From CAG-582 sp964636965 (GTDB lineage: Bacteria > Bacillota_I > Bacilli_A > RF39 > UBA660): 34,901 nucleotides of DNA. Of this stretch, positions 1-8,140 are shown one piece after another (position 1 is the first letter of the stretch; each line of letters begins with the position of its first letter). The translations under genes and the position numbers were made by a program. The notes under the pieces are model-generated. The model searched no databases. It saw only the letters and a list, made by a program, of their open reading frames with translations, and was not told the origin of the DNA. The stretch spans positions 1 through 34,901 of the forward strand of contig CAZWST010000011.1 in assembly GCA_964636965.1 (NCBI GenBank). The letters run 5' to 3'.

Positions 1-1628
1 AATATAAAAACACTCTTATTGAACTTGAAAGAAGTAAAAATTTAATTATAAGTGGATCTATTCTTGCTGAACTAAATAAGGTAGAATCCTTAATTAATAA
101 TAAAGATTTAGAAGAAAAGTATAATTATTGGAAAGTTTTATTTAAAACAATTAAAGATAATGAAGTCGAAAGTATTACAGATGAACTTATTAGCGCAGAA
201 GAATTACTAGAAGGACATAATTACTCTCAAGTAAAATCAATGTTAGGTAGAATTGAGTTTGATATATTTATCTCTAAAAGTCGTGCTCAAAAACTACTTG
301 AAGATATTAAAGAAATTACTTTATCTGAACAAAAGAATCGTGAGATAGTTACTAAATTAAAAGCTGATTATCGTTCCTTATTTTTACAATATAATAATGG
401 AAACAATAAAGAAGATTATGCTTTAATTGAGACTCCTTTAGAATTGCAGTTTGAAAACATTGATAAATTATTTTCAGCATTTGAACTTGCTATGGAGGGT
501 AATGTTTACTCAGAAGTAGGTAAAATTGTAAAAGCTTTAGACGATTCAATTGGTAATTTAAAAGTTGTTATTGAGGAAGCTCCTAGTATAATTTTAATGG
601 GTAAGAATTTAATTCCTAATAGAATTAAAGAAATTAATAAAATATATGAAAATATGAAAAACGAAGGATATAATTTAAATTATTTAAATATTGAATATAA
701 CATAAGTGAATCTGAAAAAAAGGTAGCTGATGTATTCGATAGATTAAATGTTTTGAATTTAGAAGATTCAATATTTGAACTTCGTACAATAATGGAATAT
801 TTTGATTCTTTATATGGAGACTTTGATAAAGAAAAAATAAGTAAGAAAATGTTTGATGAATATTTTAGAAGTGTTATTATAAAATGTAAGAAGTTAAAGA
901 AAATACTTGGTAATTTATCTAATAAAATTGATGATATTAAGTATAGTTATGATTTAACTGATGATGATGTAAAAATAATTGTTGAACTTAAGAATGAAGT
1001 AATTGAATGTGAAAAAGGTTATGATGAAATAGTTGCTTTATTTAGAGAAAAAGGAACTGCCTATTCTAAGCTTAATAAAGAAATGGAAATTATTAATTCA
1101 AGGCTTTTAAAATGTGAAGATAAACTTGATTATACTCTACGTAGTTTAGGTTCTTTAAAAGAAGATGAAATACGTGCAAGAGAACAATTAGATGAAATTA
1201 AATCGATTGTTAAACAAGCTAAAACTCATATAAATTCTTATAAGTTACCAGTAGTTCCAAAGAATTATGAAGTAGAGCTTGAAGAAGCAAATGAGGCAAT
1301 TAAAAATATGATTATTGAGATTGAAAAACAACCTATAAGTATTAAAACTTTAAATACACGTGTAGATACTGCTCGAGATTTAGTTTTAAAAGTATATAAT
1401 ACATCTTTAGAGATTGTTAAAACGGCATCGATGGCAGAAAACGCTATTGTGTATGGTAATAGATATAGAACTAATAATGTATCAATAGATGCAGGTCTTA
1501 CAAAGGCTGAAAGAGAGTTCTTTAAAGGAAACTTTAAAAGTAGTTTGGAATATGCTATAAATTCAATTAATGTTATTGAACCTGGGATATATACAAGACT
1601 TTTAGAAGCTTATAAAAATGAATTTTAG
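1..1628 (+). CDS. ezrA: EzrA septation ring regulator, 3' portion
   Basis: The reading frame is open from base 3 of the window, so this is the C-terminal part of a longer gene; the first ATG at 240 is internal. The protein is almost wholly alpha-helical and rich in Glu, Lys, Asn and Ile, with long coiled-coil stretches. The part before residue 1 of the ATG (ending SQVKSMLGRIE) and the repeated helical units resemble EzrA, the membrane-anchored spectrin-like protein that limits FtsZ ring assembly in Firmicutes. The N-terminal membrane helix lies outside the window. It is followed after 8 bases by a NifZ-type cysteine desulfurase, the order known from Bacillus subtilis (ezrA-nifZ), which strongly supports the name. 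Family identity is inferred from sequence character and synteny. Confidence 0.85.
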   Translation, partial: YKNTLIELERSKNLIISGSILAELNKVESLINNKDLEEKYNYWKVLFKTIKDNEVESITDELISAEELLEGHNYSQVKSMLGRIEFDIFISKSRAQKLLEDIKEITLSEQKNREIVTKLKADYRSLFLQYNNGNNKEDYALIETPLELQFENIDKLFSAFELAMEGNVYSEVGKIVKALDDSIGNLKVVIEEAPSIILMGKNLIPNRIKEINKIYENMKNEGYNLNYLNIEYNISESEKKVADVFDRLNVLNLEDSIFELRTIMEYFDSLYGDFDKEKISKKMFDEYFRSVIIKCKKLKKILGNLSNKIDDIKYSYDLTDDDVKIIVELKNEVIECEKGYDEIVALFREKGTAYSKLNKEMEIINSRLLKCEDKLDYTLRSLGSLKEDEIRAREQLDEIKSIVKQAKTHINSYKLPVVPKNYEVELEEANEAIKNMIIEIEKQPISIKTLNTRVDTARDLVLKVYNTSLEIVKTASMAENAIVYGNRYRTNNVSIDAGLTKAEREFFKGNFKSSLEYAINSINVIEPGIYTRLLEAYKNEF

Positions 1629-1636
1629 GAGGCATC

Positions 1637-2761
1637 ATGGTATATTTAGATTATTCGGCAACAACTCCTGTACTTCCAGAAGTTTTAGATAGTTATAATA
1701 AAGTAACGGAGGAGTATTTTGGTAATCCTAATAGTTTACATAGTTTAGGTATAAAAAGCCATGAACTTATGGATTCAGCTATAGAACAAATAGCTGAGTT
1801 ACTTAATATTAAGGCAAGCGAGTTTGTTCTTACTTCAGGTGCAACAGAAGCAAATAATTTAGCAATACTAGGTGTTTGTAATACTTATCGTAGATATGGA
1901 AACAAAATAGTAGTTTCTAAAATGGAACATCCTAGTATTTATGGCATATGTAAACACTTAGAAAAAATGGGTTTTGTGATTGATTATGTTGATGTTACTG
2001 AAGAAGGTGTAGTTGACTTTGATGATTTAAAAAGAAAAGTTACTAGAGATACAATTTTAGTTAGTATTTGTGCGGTTAATTCAGAAACTGGAGCAAGACA
2101 ACCATTAAAGACTGTAAGGCAAGTTATTAGAAAGAATAATGAAAATTGTATACTACATTCCGATATGACTCAAGCAATTGGTAAAGTAAATATTTCTGTT
2201 CAGGATGCTGATTTAGCAACTATGAGTGGGCATAAGATTTATGGACCAAAAGGGATTGGATTACTATATAAGAATAGAAACTTAGTTTTATCACCACTTA
2301 TGTATGGTGCGCATGAAGGGGAACTTCATCCTGGAACACCACCTCTTCCTTTGATTGTGTCTTTTGCTAAAGCTTTAAGGCTTGCTTTAAAGGACTTAAA
2401 GAAAAAAGAAGACGTTGTACGTAAATTCAATGAAAAAATTGTTGCACATTTAAGTGAATATGATAATGTTTTAATTAATTCAAGTAAGTATTGTATTCCA
2501 CATATTTTAAATATTAGTTTAATGAATATTAAACCAGAAACTTTTATTCACGCTCTTGAAACTGATGAAGTATATGTTTCTAGTAATACTGCTTGTTCTA
2601 GTGGGGAAGCAAGCAAGGCTGTTATGAATATGTATAATGATGAAATTCGTAGTAAAACCACCATAAGAATTAGCTTATCGTATTTAACTTTACCTAGTGA
2701 AGTATCAGCATTTTTAGAAAGTTTTGATAAACATTATCAAGAGTTATCCAATTTAAAATAA
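1637..2761 (+). CDS. nifZ: Cysteine desulfurase (NifZ/IscS-like, class V aminotransferase)
   Basis: A PLP enzyme of 374 residues that takes sulfur from cysteine as a persulfide for thiolated tRNA or Fe-S assembly. The start VYLDYSATTP is diagnostic. Residues expected for the fold are visible: GATEANN near 69-74, His98 in MEHPS, the PLP lysine K200 in SGHKIYGPKG, and the persulfide cysteine C320 in the loop NTACSSGEAS. An RBS (aggaggc) lies just before the ATG. In Bacillus nifZ sits between ezrA and thiI and supplies ThiI for 4-thiouridine; here no thiI follows. A terminator comes directly after, so the gene ends the ezrA operon. The sulfur acceptor is therefore unknown from this window. The next gene, trpS, seems to need an Fe-S cluster, which may be coincidence. 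Confidence 0.9.
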   Translation: MVYLDYSATTPVLPEVLDSYNKVTEEYFGNPNSLHSLGIKSHELMDSAIEQIAELLNIKASEFVLTSGATEANNLAILGVCNTYRRYGNKIVVSKMEHPSIYGICKHLEKMGFVIDYVDVTEEGVVDFDDLKRKVTRDTILVSICAVNSETGARQPLKTVRQVIRKNNENCILHSDMTQAIGKVNISVQDADLATMSGHKIYGPKGIGLLYKNRNLVLSPLMYGAHEGELHPGTPPLPLIVSFAKALRLALKDLKKKEDVVRKFNEKIVAHLSEYDNVLINSSKYCIPHILNISLMNIKPETFIHALETDEVYVSSNTACSSGEASKAVMNMYNDEIRSKTTIRISLSYLTLPSEVSAFLESFDKHYQELSNLK

Positions 2762-2766
2762 TTGCT

Positions 2767-2792
2767 AAGACAAGTTAACTTGTCTTTTTTTT
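2767..2792 (+). terminator. Intrinsic terminator after nifZ
   Basis: An 8-bp perfect stem (aagacaag / cttgtctt) with loop ttaa is followed by a run of T. It ends the ezrA-nifZ unit. Confidence 0.85.
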
Positions 2793-2899
2793 GAAAAATA
2801 TTAAAAATGATGATATATTTAGAAGTAATAGAAGTATTGATATAATAAAGAAAATGTGTGAACTAAATTGTTAATAATTATTTTGTAGTAAGGCATTTA

Positions 2900-2929
2900 T
2901 TGACAAAATTAACGATACTATGTTATTAT
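2900..2929 (+). promoter_or_regulatory. Sigma-A promoter of the trpS leader
   Basis: TTGACA at 2900-2905 and TATTAT at 2924-2929 are separated by 18 bases, and TG at 2921-2922 gives an extended -10. Transcription would begin near 2936, just before the T-box stem I. Confidence 0.7.
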
Positions 2930-2935
2930 TTGGTT

Positions 2936-3160
2936 AACTTAAATTGTTGATGCGGAGTAGTAGCTATAGTATGAATTTCAAGAGAGCTTGCAAGTGGGTG
3001 TGATGCAAGTAAAGGATTCATAGTGAATGGACCGCTGAGAGATTCCTTGAATATAGTAGGGGAATACGGAACTCAACCGTTATTGTGAGCATATATGATG
3101 GTATATGGATTAACTATTTAGGTGGCTAGACTTTTTCCTATATGGGGAAAGTCTTTTTAT
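2936..3160 (+). promoter_or_regulatory. T-box riboswitch, tRNA-Trp responsive
   Basis: A leader of about 230 bases before trpS. Stem I landmarks include an AGAGAG purine-rich internal loop near 2981 and a specifier region where gaa-TGG-acc (TGG at 3028-3030) is followed by ctgagag, the usual context of the specifier codon. The T-box sequence is degenerate but has the essential TGGC at 3123-3126. TGGC pairs with the GCCA end expected of uncharged tRNA-Trp with discriminator G. A terminator stem (gactttttcc / ggggaaagtc, about 3129-3153) with a T run overlaps the sequence just after TGGC, so antiterminator and terminator are alternatives. When tRNA-Trp is uncharged, readthrough into trpS is expected. 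The specifier, discriminator base and gene agree with each other. Confidence 0.85.
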
Positions 3161-3181
3161 TTTAGAAAGAGGGTATATTTT

Positions 3182-4189
3182 ATGAAAACTATTTTAACAG
3201 GTCTAAGACCAACAGGAAATTTACATTTGGGACACTATTTTGGAGCAGGAGTAAATTATATTAAATTACAAGATGATTATGATTTTTTCTTAGAAATTGC
3301 TGATGTTCAAGGATTAACCGATAATTTTAATGATCCGGGAAAGGTTAGAAAAAATGTTAGAGAAATAACAACTGATCTTTTATCAATCGGGCTTGATCCA
3401 AATAAAGTACACTTTTTTATTCAATCAAGAATTCCTGAAATTGCTGAATTAACTGTTTTTTATTCCAATCTTGTTACAGTCTCAAGATTACATAGAAATC
3501 CGACTGTAAAGTCAGAAGTAGCTCAAAAGAAAGCTTTATTTGGTGAAACAGGTGAATCAATTACTTATGGATTTTTAGGATATCCAGTTAGTCAAGCTGC
3601 TGATATAACTTGCTTTGATGGAGAATTAATTCCAGCTGGAGATGATCAAATGCCTTTAGTTGAACAATGTCGAGAAATAGTAAGAAAGTTTAATTCAATT
3701 TATGGTGATACTTTAAAAGAACCAGAAGTATTACTTTCAGAAAATAAGCGAATTAAAGGACTTGATGGTAATGAAAAGATGGGTAAAAGTTTAGGTAATG
3801 CAATTTACTTAAATGATACACCTGATGATGTTAAGAAAAAAGTAATGAGTGCTTTAACTGATACTAATAAGATAAAAAAAGATGATCCAGCTGATCCTGA
3901 TAAGTGTATGGTAAGTTATTATCATAAATTAGTTAATACTGATGAAAATGTTTCAAGAGTTTGTAGTGAGTGTAAGAAAGGAAAAAGAGGATGTGTTCAA
4001 TGTAAGCAAGAGTTGATTGATGCAATGAATAAATTCTTAGAGCCCATTCGTGAAAAGAGAAGAATGTATGAAGAAAATCCAGCACTTGTAGATGAAGTTT
4101 TAGAAACTGGAACAAGAATAGCAAAAGAAAAAGCTAAAGTCCAAATGAAAAAAGTAAAAGAAGCTATGATGTTAAATTATGAAGATTAG
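3182..4189 (+). CDS. trpS: Tryptophanyl-tRNA synthetase, probable Fe-S type
   Basis: A class I synthetase of 335 residues that charges tRNA-Trp. The HIGH-like motif is HLGH at 15-18 in PTGNLHLGHYFGAG, and the KMSKS-like motif is KMGKS at 199-203. The start at 3182 follows an RBS (aaagaggg); an in-frame start at 3122 would lie inside the T-box terminator and is rejected. After the Rossmann domain there is a cysteine set C242, C264, C271, C274 (spacing C-x21-C-x6-C-x2-C), with an extra C261. This is nearly the C-x22-C-x6-C-x2-C set that, as I recall, binds a 4Fe-4S cluster in Thermotoga maritima TrpRS. The cluster is inferred, the enzyme identity is firm. The gene is a single-gene unit between its T-box and a terminator. 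Confidence 0.95.
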   Translation: MKTILTGLRPTGNLHLGHYFGAGVNYIKLQDDYDFFLEIADVQGLTDNFNDPGKVRKNVREITTDLLSIGLDPNKVHFFIQSRIPEIAELTVFYSNLVTVSRLHRNPTVKSEVAQKKALFGETGESITYGFLGYPVSQAADITCFDGELIPAGDDQMPLVEQCREIVRKFNSIYGDTLKEPEVLLSENKRIKGLDGNEKMGKSLGNAIYLNDTPDDVKKKVMSALTDTNKIKKDDPADPDKCMVSYYHKLVNTDENVSRVCSECKKGKRGCVQCKQELIDAMNKFLEPIREKRRMYEENPALVDEVLETGTRIAKEKAKVQMKKVKEAMMLNYED

Positions 4190-4211
4190 GAAAATGTATG
4201 TTTTCCTTTTT
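4188..4211 (+). terminator. Intrinsic terminator after trpS
   Basis: Stem aggaaaa / ttttcct overlaps the stop codon, with loop tgtatg, followed by five T. Confidence 0.75.
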
Positions 4212-4256
4212 CTTTACGTTTTTTATACTTCTTAAAAAATGATAAAGGGTAATTTA

Positions 4257-4265
4257 TGTTATAAT
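4257..4265 (+). promoter_or_regulatory. Extended -10 promoter for lemA operon
   Basis: TGTTATAAT lies 20 bases before the lemA start. No good -35 is visible, so the TG extension probably compensates. Confidence 0.5.
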
Positions 4266-4286
4266 TAAGGTAGGAAGGTGGTATTT

Positions 4287-4856
4287 ATGAAAAATAAAGG
4301 AGTAGCAGTTGGTGGAATACTTATTATAGTTTTTGTTGTTATAGGTATATTTGTTTATAGTCACTATAATAGTATAGTTGAAGCAAACGAAAGTGTATTA
4401 GCAAGTAGACAAGATATTGATACACAATTACAAAGAAGAGCTGATCTAATACCAAATCTAGTTAGTACTGTAAAAGGTTATATGGAGCACGAAAAAGACG
4501 TAATTGAAAGTATAACTGATGCAAGAGAAAGTTTAGTTACAGCAGACTCATTAGAAGATAAGAGTAAAGCTAATAATGAATTAACAAAAGCAATTAATAA
4601 TTTCTTCTTAGTTGTTGAAAATTATCCGGATTTAAAAGCTAGTCAAAATTTTATATCTTTACAAGATGAAATAGCTGGAAGCGAAAATAGAATATCTGTT
4701 GCAAGAAAAGAATATAATGATGAAGTTAAAAAATATAATTCTTTAATAAAAAAATTCCCAGCAAATATAATTGCTTCAATGTTTGATTATGAAAGTGCAG
4801 AATATTTTGAGGTAAGTGATGGTGCAAAAGATGTTCCACAAGTTTCTTTTGAATAG
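4287..4856 (+). CDS. lemA: LemA family membrane protein
   Basis: A 189-residue protein with one N-terminal membrane helix (about residues 6-27), a short outside N-terminus, and a helical body. The family hallmark is the stretch around QLQRRADLIPNLVSTVKGYM, followed by helical repeats with DARESL and a C-terminal AEYFEVSD-like segment. Start chosen at ATG 4287 because aggaagg ends 8 bases before it; a GTG at 4278 overlaps that RBS. The next gene overlaps it by 38 bases and encodes a TPM-domain protein. LemA and TPM proteins are a common neighbouring pair in bacteria, but their biochemical role is unclear. The first ORF of a three-gene operon. Confidence 0.88.
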   Translation: MKNKGVAVGGILIIVFVVIGIFVYSHYNSIVEANESVLASRQDIDTQLQRRADLIPNLVSTVKGYMEHEKDVIESITDARESLVTADSLEDKSKANNELTKAINNFFLVVENYPDLKASQNFISLQDEIAGSENRISVARKEYNDEVKKYNSLIKKFPANIIASMFDYESAEYFEVSDGAKDVPQVSFE

Positions 4857-5748
4857 TTTAAAAGTATTATTTTTATTAATACTTTTTTTACCATTTAATG
4901 TCTTTGCTAGGGTTTCACCTACGAGTGATTTTTATGTAAATGATTATGCAAATATTTTATCAAGTGATGTTGAAGAATATATTCAACAAAATAGTATAAG
5001 ACTAAACAATATTGATGGGACCCAAATAGTAGTTGTAACAATAGAAAGTTTAGAGGGTGAATCTATTGAGAGTTATGCTCTAGAACTATTTAGAGATTTT
5101 CAAATTGGATCTAGGGAAAAGAATAATGGAATTTTATTGTTGATTTCATTAAATGATAGAAAAGTTAGAGTTGAAGTAGGATATGGACTAGAGGGTATTT
5201 TACCTGATGGAAAAGTTGGAAGATTATTAGATGATTATGTAGTTCCTTATTTAAGAAATGATGATTGGAATTCTGGAATAAAAAATGGGTATGATGCTTT
5301 ATATAAAGAAATAATCGAAAAGAATAATTTAGATTTGAGTTATGTAAGACCAACAAAGATCGAAACTAAACATGTAGACTTAGGGAAATTATTTTTTCTA
5401 ATATTTATTGGTATTATATCTGGTTTCTTTTGTGCTACTTTTTTAGATTCACATAAAACCGCTACAAAAGTTGGTGTTCTTCTAATCGGAACCGCGATAG
5501 TATTTATATCTAAATATTTGCTTTCATTTTCAGCTTTTTTACACGTGGTTTGCCTACTTTTACCATTTGAAGGTATGTATTTGTTAACAATATGTGGATT
5601 CTTTAATTTATTTAAATTTGATTATAATGATAATACGAGTTCTCGTCGTAGACGTTCAAGATCTTATAATAGTTATTCATCTGGTGGATATACACACCAT
5701 GGTGGAGGAGGTTCATCTAGAGGTGGAGGAGCATCAAGAGGATTTTAA
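4819..5748 (+). CDS. TPM-domain (YgcG-like) membrane protein
   Basis: A 309-residue protein. A signal peptide of about 30 residues ends near FNVFA, followed by a TPM domain (roughly residues 35-170) recognisable by FYVNDYANILSS, TQIVVVTIESLEG, NNGILLLIS and VGYGLEGILPDGKVGRLLDD. Two to three hydrophobic segments follow, then a low-complexity tail rich in Arg, Ser and Gly that ends in GGGASRGF, as is usual in this family. Start ATG 4819 has gaggta five bases upstream and overlaps the end of lemA, suggesting coupled translation. It probably acts at the cell surface with LemA. TPM domains have been linked to phosphatase-like activity and to photosystem repair in plants; function here is unknown. 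Confidence 0.85.
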   Translation: MVQKMFHKFLLNSLKVLFLLILFLPFNVFARVSPTSDFYVNDYANILSSDVEEYIQQNSIRLNNIDGTQIVVVTIESLEGESIESYALELFRDFQIGSREKNNGILLLISLNDRKVRVEVGYGLEGILPDGKVGRLLDDYVVPYLRNDDWNSGIKNGYDALYKEIIEKNNLDLSYVRPTKIETKHVDLGKLFFLIFIGIISGFFCATFLDSHKTATKVGVLLIGTAIVFISKYLLSFSAFLHVVCLLLPFEGMYLLTICGFFNLFKFDYNDNTSSRRRRSRSYNSYSSGGYTHHGGGGSSRGGGASRGF

Positions 5749-5762
5749 AAGGAGATAAATTT

Positions 5763-6311
5763 ATGAAAAAAGACAATGGAAAAATAGTTGTTATTATAGT
5801 ATCAATTATCATTTTTTTAATATTCTTAATATATAATGTCTATGAATTTAAAAATAACAATAATAAGATACAAAGTCATAAGACTCCAAAAGCACAAGAA
5901 AATGTTAATTTAGAAGATTTAATAGATGATAAATTAATTATTAATGGCGAAGAAAAAGATATTAAAGTATACGAATTTGTAAGTCATTTAGGTTTTAATA
6001 TTCGTTATCAAACATCATTATTTTCTTTATCTAGATTATCTAATGGTTCAATTAAAATATATCTTAACAATAATGAAAATAACTATATTTTAATTGAAAA
6101 GTTACAAGAAAATGCTTATTACAAAGCCTATAATGAATTAAATAATAAAGAGTATGTTAAAGATAATTATTTTATAAGTTATAAATTTTTAAAAGGAAGT
6201 GTCTTAACATTTTTGAAAATAACAAAATCAATAGATATTAATACTCAAGAATATGATTTAATAAATGCTAATCTTGATTATATTTTAAGTAGTCTAACTT
6301 TAACTAGCTAA
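5763..6311 (+). CDS. Single-pass membrane protein, unknown
   Basis: 182 residues, with a short basic N-terminus, one strong membrane helix at about 8-27, and an outside domain of about 120 residues rich in Asn, Tyr and Lys. No known family was recognised. It begins 14 bases after the TPM gene behind a strong RBS (aaaaggagat) and is the last gene before a terminator, so it belongs to the lemA-TPM operon. The outside domain has a beta/alpha look (FNIRYQTSLFSLSRLSNGS, then a repeated YYKAYNE region). It is roughly similar in layout to the outside domain of the zinc-ribbon protein at 8141-8923 (membrane helix, linker, then a 120-residue globular region), but I could not show homology. Confidence 0.75.
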   Translation: MKKDNGKIVVIIVSIIIFLIFLIYNVYEFKNNNNKIQSHKTPKAQENVNLEDLIDDKLIINGEEKDIKVYEFVSHLGFNIRYQTSLFSLSRLSNGSIKIYLNNNENNYILIEKLQENAYYKAYNELNNKEYVKDNYFISYKFLKGSVLTFLKITKSIDINTQEYDLINANLDYILSSLTLTS

Positions 6312-6323
6312 TTGCTAGTTTTT
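6302..6323 (+). terminator. Intrinsic terminator of lemA operon
   Basis: Stem aactagc / gctagtt with loop taatt, which contains the stop codon of the last gene, then a short T run. Confidence 0.7.
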
Positions 6324-6381
6324 CTTTATTTTTGTGCTTTTTTAAGCTATAATTGTAATTGTTAAGAAGAGGTGAATATAA

Positions 6382-8025
6382 ATGACTAATAAAGAATTAG
6401 CAGATTTAATTTTTCCTAATGTTACTAAAACAATAGAAGATTATGAAAGAGAGTATCCAGAAAGAAATTTACCTGAAGGGACGCGTGTTACTAGATTTGC
6501 ACCATCTCCAACTGGTTTTGTGCATATTGGAAATTTGCTTCAAGCTTTGACTGATTTTTTAATTGCTAGAAATTCTAATGGAGTATATTATTTAAGAAAC
6601 GAAGACACTGATACAAAAAGAGAAGTAAATGATGCAGTTTTAAAAATAATGGAAACACTTAAGTATTTTGATCTTATGCCAGATGAGTACGAATTTAATG
6701 GTGAAGTAGTTGGAAACTATGGACCTTATGTTCAAAGTGAGAGAAAAGAAATTTATCATGCCTTCATTAAACATGCTATTGAAATAGGTAGAGCTTATCC
6801 ATGTTTTTGTTCCTCTGAAGAGTTAGAAGTTATGCGTAAAAAGCAAGAAGCTAAAAAAGCAATGCCAGGGTATTATGGAGCTTGGGCTAAATGTCGTGAT
6901 TTAACAAATGAAGAAAGAGCGATGCGAATAAAGAATGGAGAATCTTTTGTTATAAGATTTAAGAGCATGGGAAACCCAATGAAGAAAGTTAAATATAATG
7001 ACTTAGTTACAGGTGTTATTGAATTTCCTGAAAATAATAATGATATGGTAATCATGAAATCAAATGATTTTTTGCCAACATATCACTTTGCTCATTTAGT
7101 AGATGATCATTTAATGCATACAACTCATGTTGTAAGAGGGCAAGAGTGGTTACCTAGTATACCATTACATATTGAATTATTTGAAGCTTTTGGCTTTAAA
7201 CAACCTGATTATATTCATAATACTTTACTTTTAAAGCAAGATGGAAATATTAGAAGAAAGATTAGTAAAAGAAAAGATCCAGAAGCTTTAATGTCATATT
7301 ATATTGAAAAAGGGTATCCAAGTATTTCCGTAATTGAATCACTTATGACTATCTTAAATAGTAATTATGAAGAATGGAGAGATAAAAATCCGGATGCATC
7401 ATTCTTAGATTTCCCATTTGATCCTAAAAAGGTTGGAACTACTGGAGCTTTATATGATTTAGAAAAACTTGATAATATTTCTAAAAATATTATTTCAAAG
7501 ATGACAAAAGAAGAAGTATACGATGGACTTGTTAATTATGCTAAAGAATTTGACAAAGATTTTTATGAAATTATCTCTAAATATGCTGATTATACTAAAA
7601 GTATTTTAAATATTGAAAGAGAGCAAGAGAAACCTCGTAAAGATTATGCATGTTTTAGTGATGTTAAAAATTCAATTTGGTATATGTATGATGAATTATA
7701 TAAACCTAGTGAGTATGAATGGAAAAATATTACTGATATAAATGAAATAAAAAGTATCGTAAATACTTATCTTGATGAGTATTATGATGATGCAGATGAT
7801 AAAGATACTTGGTTTAATAAAGTTAAAGAGTTAACTGAAAAATTAGGATATGCATCTAATATGAAAGATTATAAACAAAATCCTGATAATTATAAAGGAA
7901 GTGTTGCTGATATTTCAACAGCTATAAGAGTTTCTATTACTAGTAAGTCTCAAACACCTGATCTTTATTGTATATTAAAACTTCTTGGTAAAGAAAGAAT
8001 TAAAGAAAGAATTAATAATTTATAA
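6382..8025 (+). CDS. gltX: Glutamyl-tRNA synthetase
   Basis: A 547-residue class I synthetase that attaches Glu to tRNA-Glu (and possibly tRNA-Gln). The HIGH motif is HIGN at 48-51 in RFAPSPTGFVHIGN, and the KMSKS motif is KISKRK at 293-298. A cysteine cluster C141-x-C143 with C171 matches the zinc region of GluRS. It is longer than the common ~480-500 residue GluRS, with about 35 residues ahead of the catalytic start and extra helical sequence near 395-500; a long version is also known in some Clostridia. RBS aagaggtg precedes the ATG. A TATAAT at 6348-6353 lies just behind the preceding terminator. If no GlnRS is encoded elsewhere, this would be the non-discriminating type feeding GatCAB; that cannot be told from here. 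Confidence 0.93.
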   Translation: MTNKELADLIFPNVTKTIEDYEREYPERNLPEGTRVTRFAPSPTGFVHIGNLLQALTDFLIARNSNGVYYLRNEDTDTKREVNDAVLKIMETLKYFDLMPDEYEFNGEVVGNYGPYVQSERKEIYHAFIKHAIEIGRAYPCFCSSEELEVMRKKQEAKKAMPGYYGAWAKCRDLTNEERAMRIKNGESFVIRFKSMGNPMKKVKYNDLVTGVIEFPENNNDMVIMKSNDFLPTYHFAHLVDDHLMHTTHVVRGQEWLPSIPLHIELFEAFGFKQPDYIHNTLLLKQDGNIRRKISKRKDPEALMSYYIEKGYPSISVIESLMTILNSNYEEWRDKNPDASFLDFPFDPKKVGTTGALYDLEKLDNISKNIISKMTKEEVYDGLVNYAKEFDKDFYEIISKYADYTKSILNIEREQEKPRKDYACFSDVKNSIWYMYDELYKPSEYEWKNITDINEIKSIVNTYLDEYYDDADDKDTWFNKVKELTEKLGYASNMKDYKQNPDNYKGSVADISTAIRVSITSKSQTPDLYCILKLLGKERIKERINNL

Positions 8026-8029
8026 AACT

Positions 8030-8053
8030 AAGCAACAATTAAGTTGCTTTTTT
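8030..8053 (+). terminator. Intrinsic terminator after gltX
   Basis: Stem aagcaac / gttgctt, loop aattaa, then T run. Confidence 0.8.
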
Positions 8054-8140
8054 CTTGACATAAATATTTTTGCTTTTCTAAATGTTTATTATTATGGGAG
8101 TATTATATATGATATAATTTTTATAATAGGAGTCGATTGT

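Noticed and set aside
3122..3181. N-terminal extension of trpS (MARLFPIWGK...)
   Set aside because: It lies in the T-box terminator; the true start at 3182 has an RBS and the canonical TrpRS beginning.
7985..8140. Long N-terminal extension of the zinc-ribbon protein
   Set aside because: Overlaps the gltX end and its terminator; the ATG at 8141 has an RBS and promoter.
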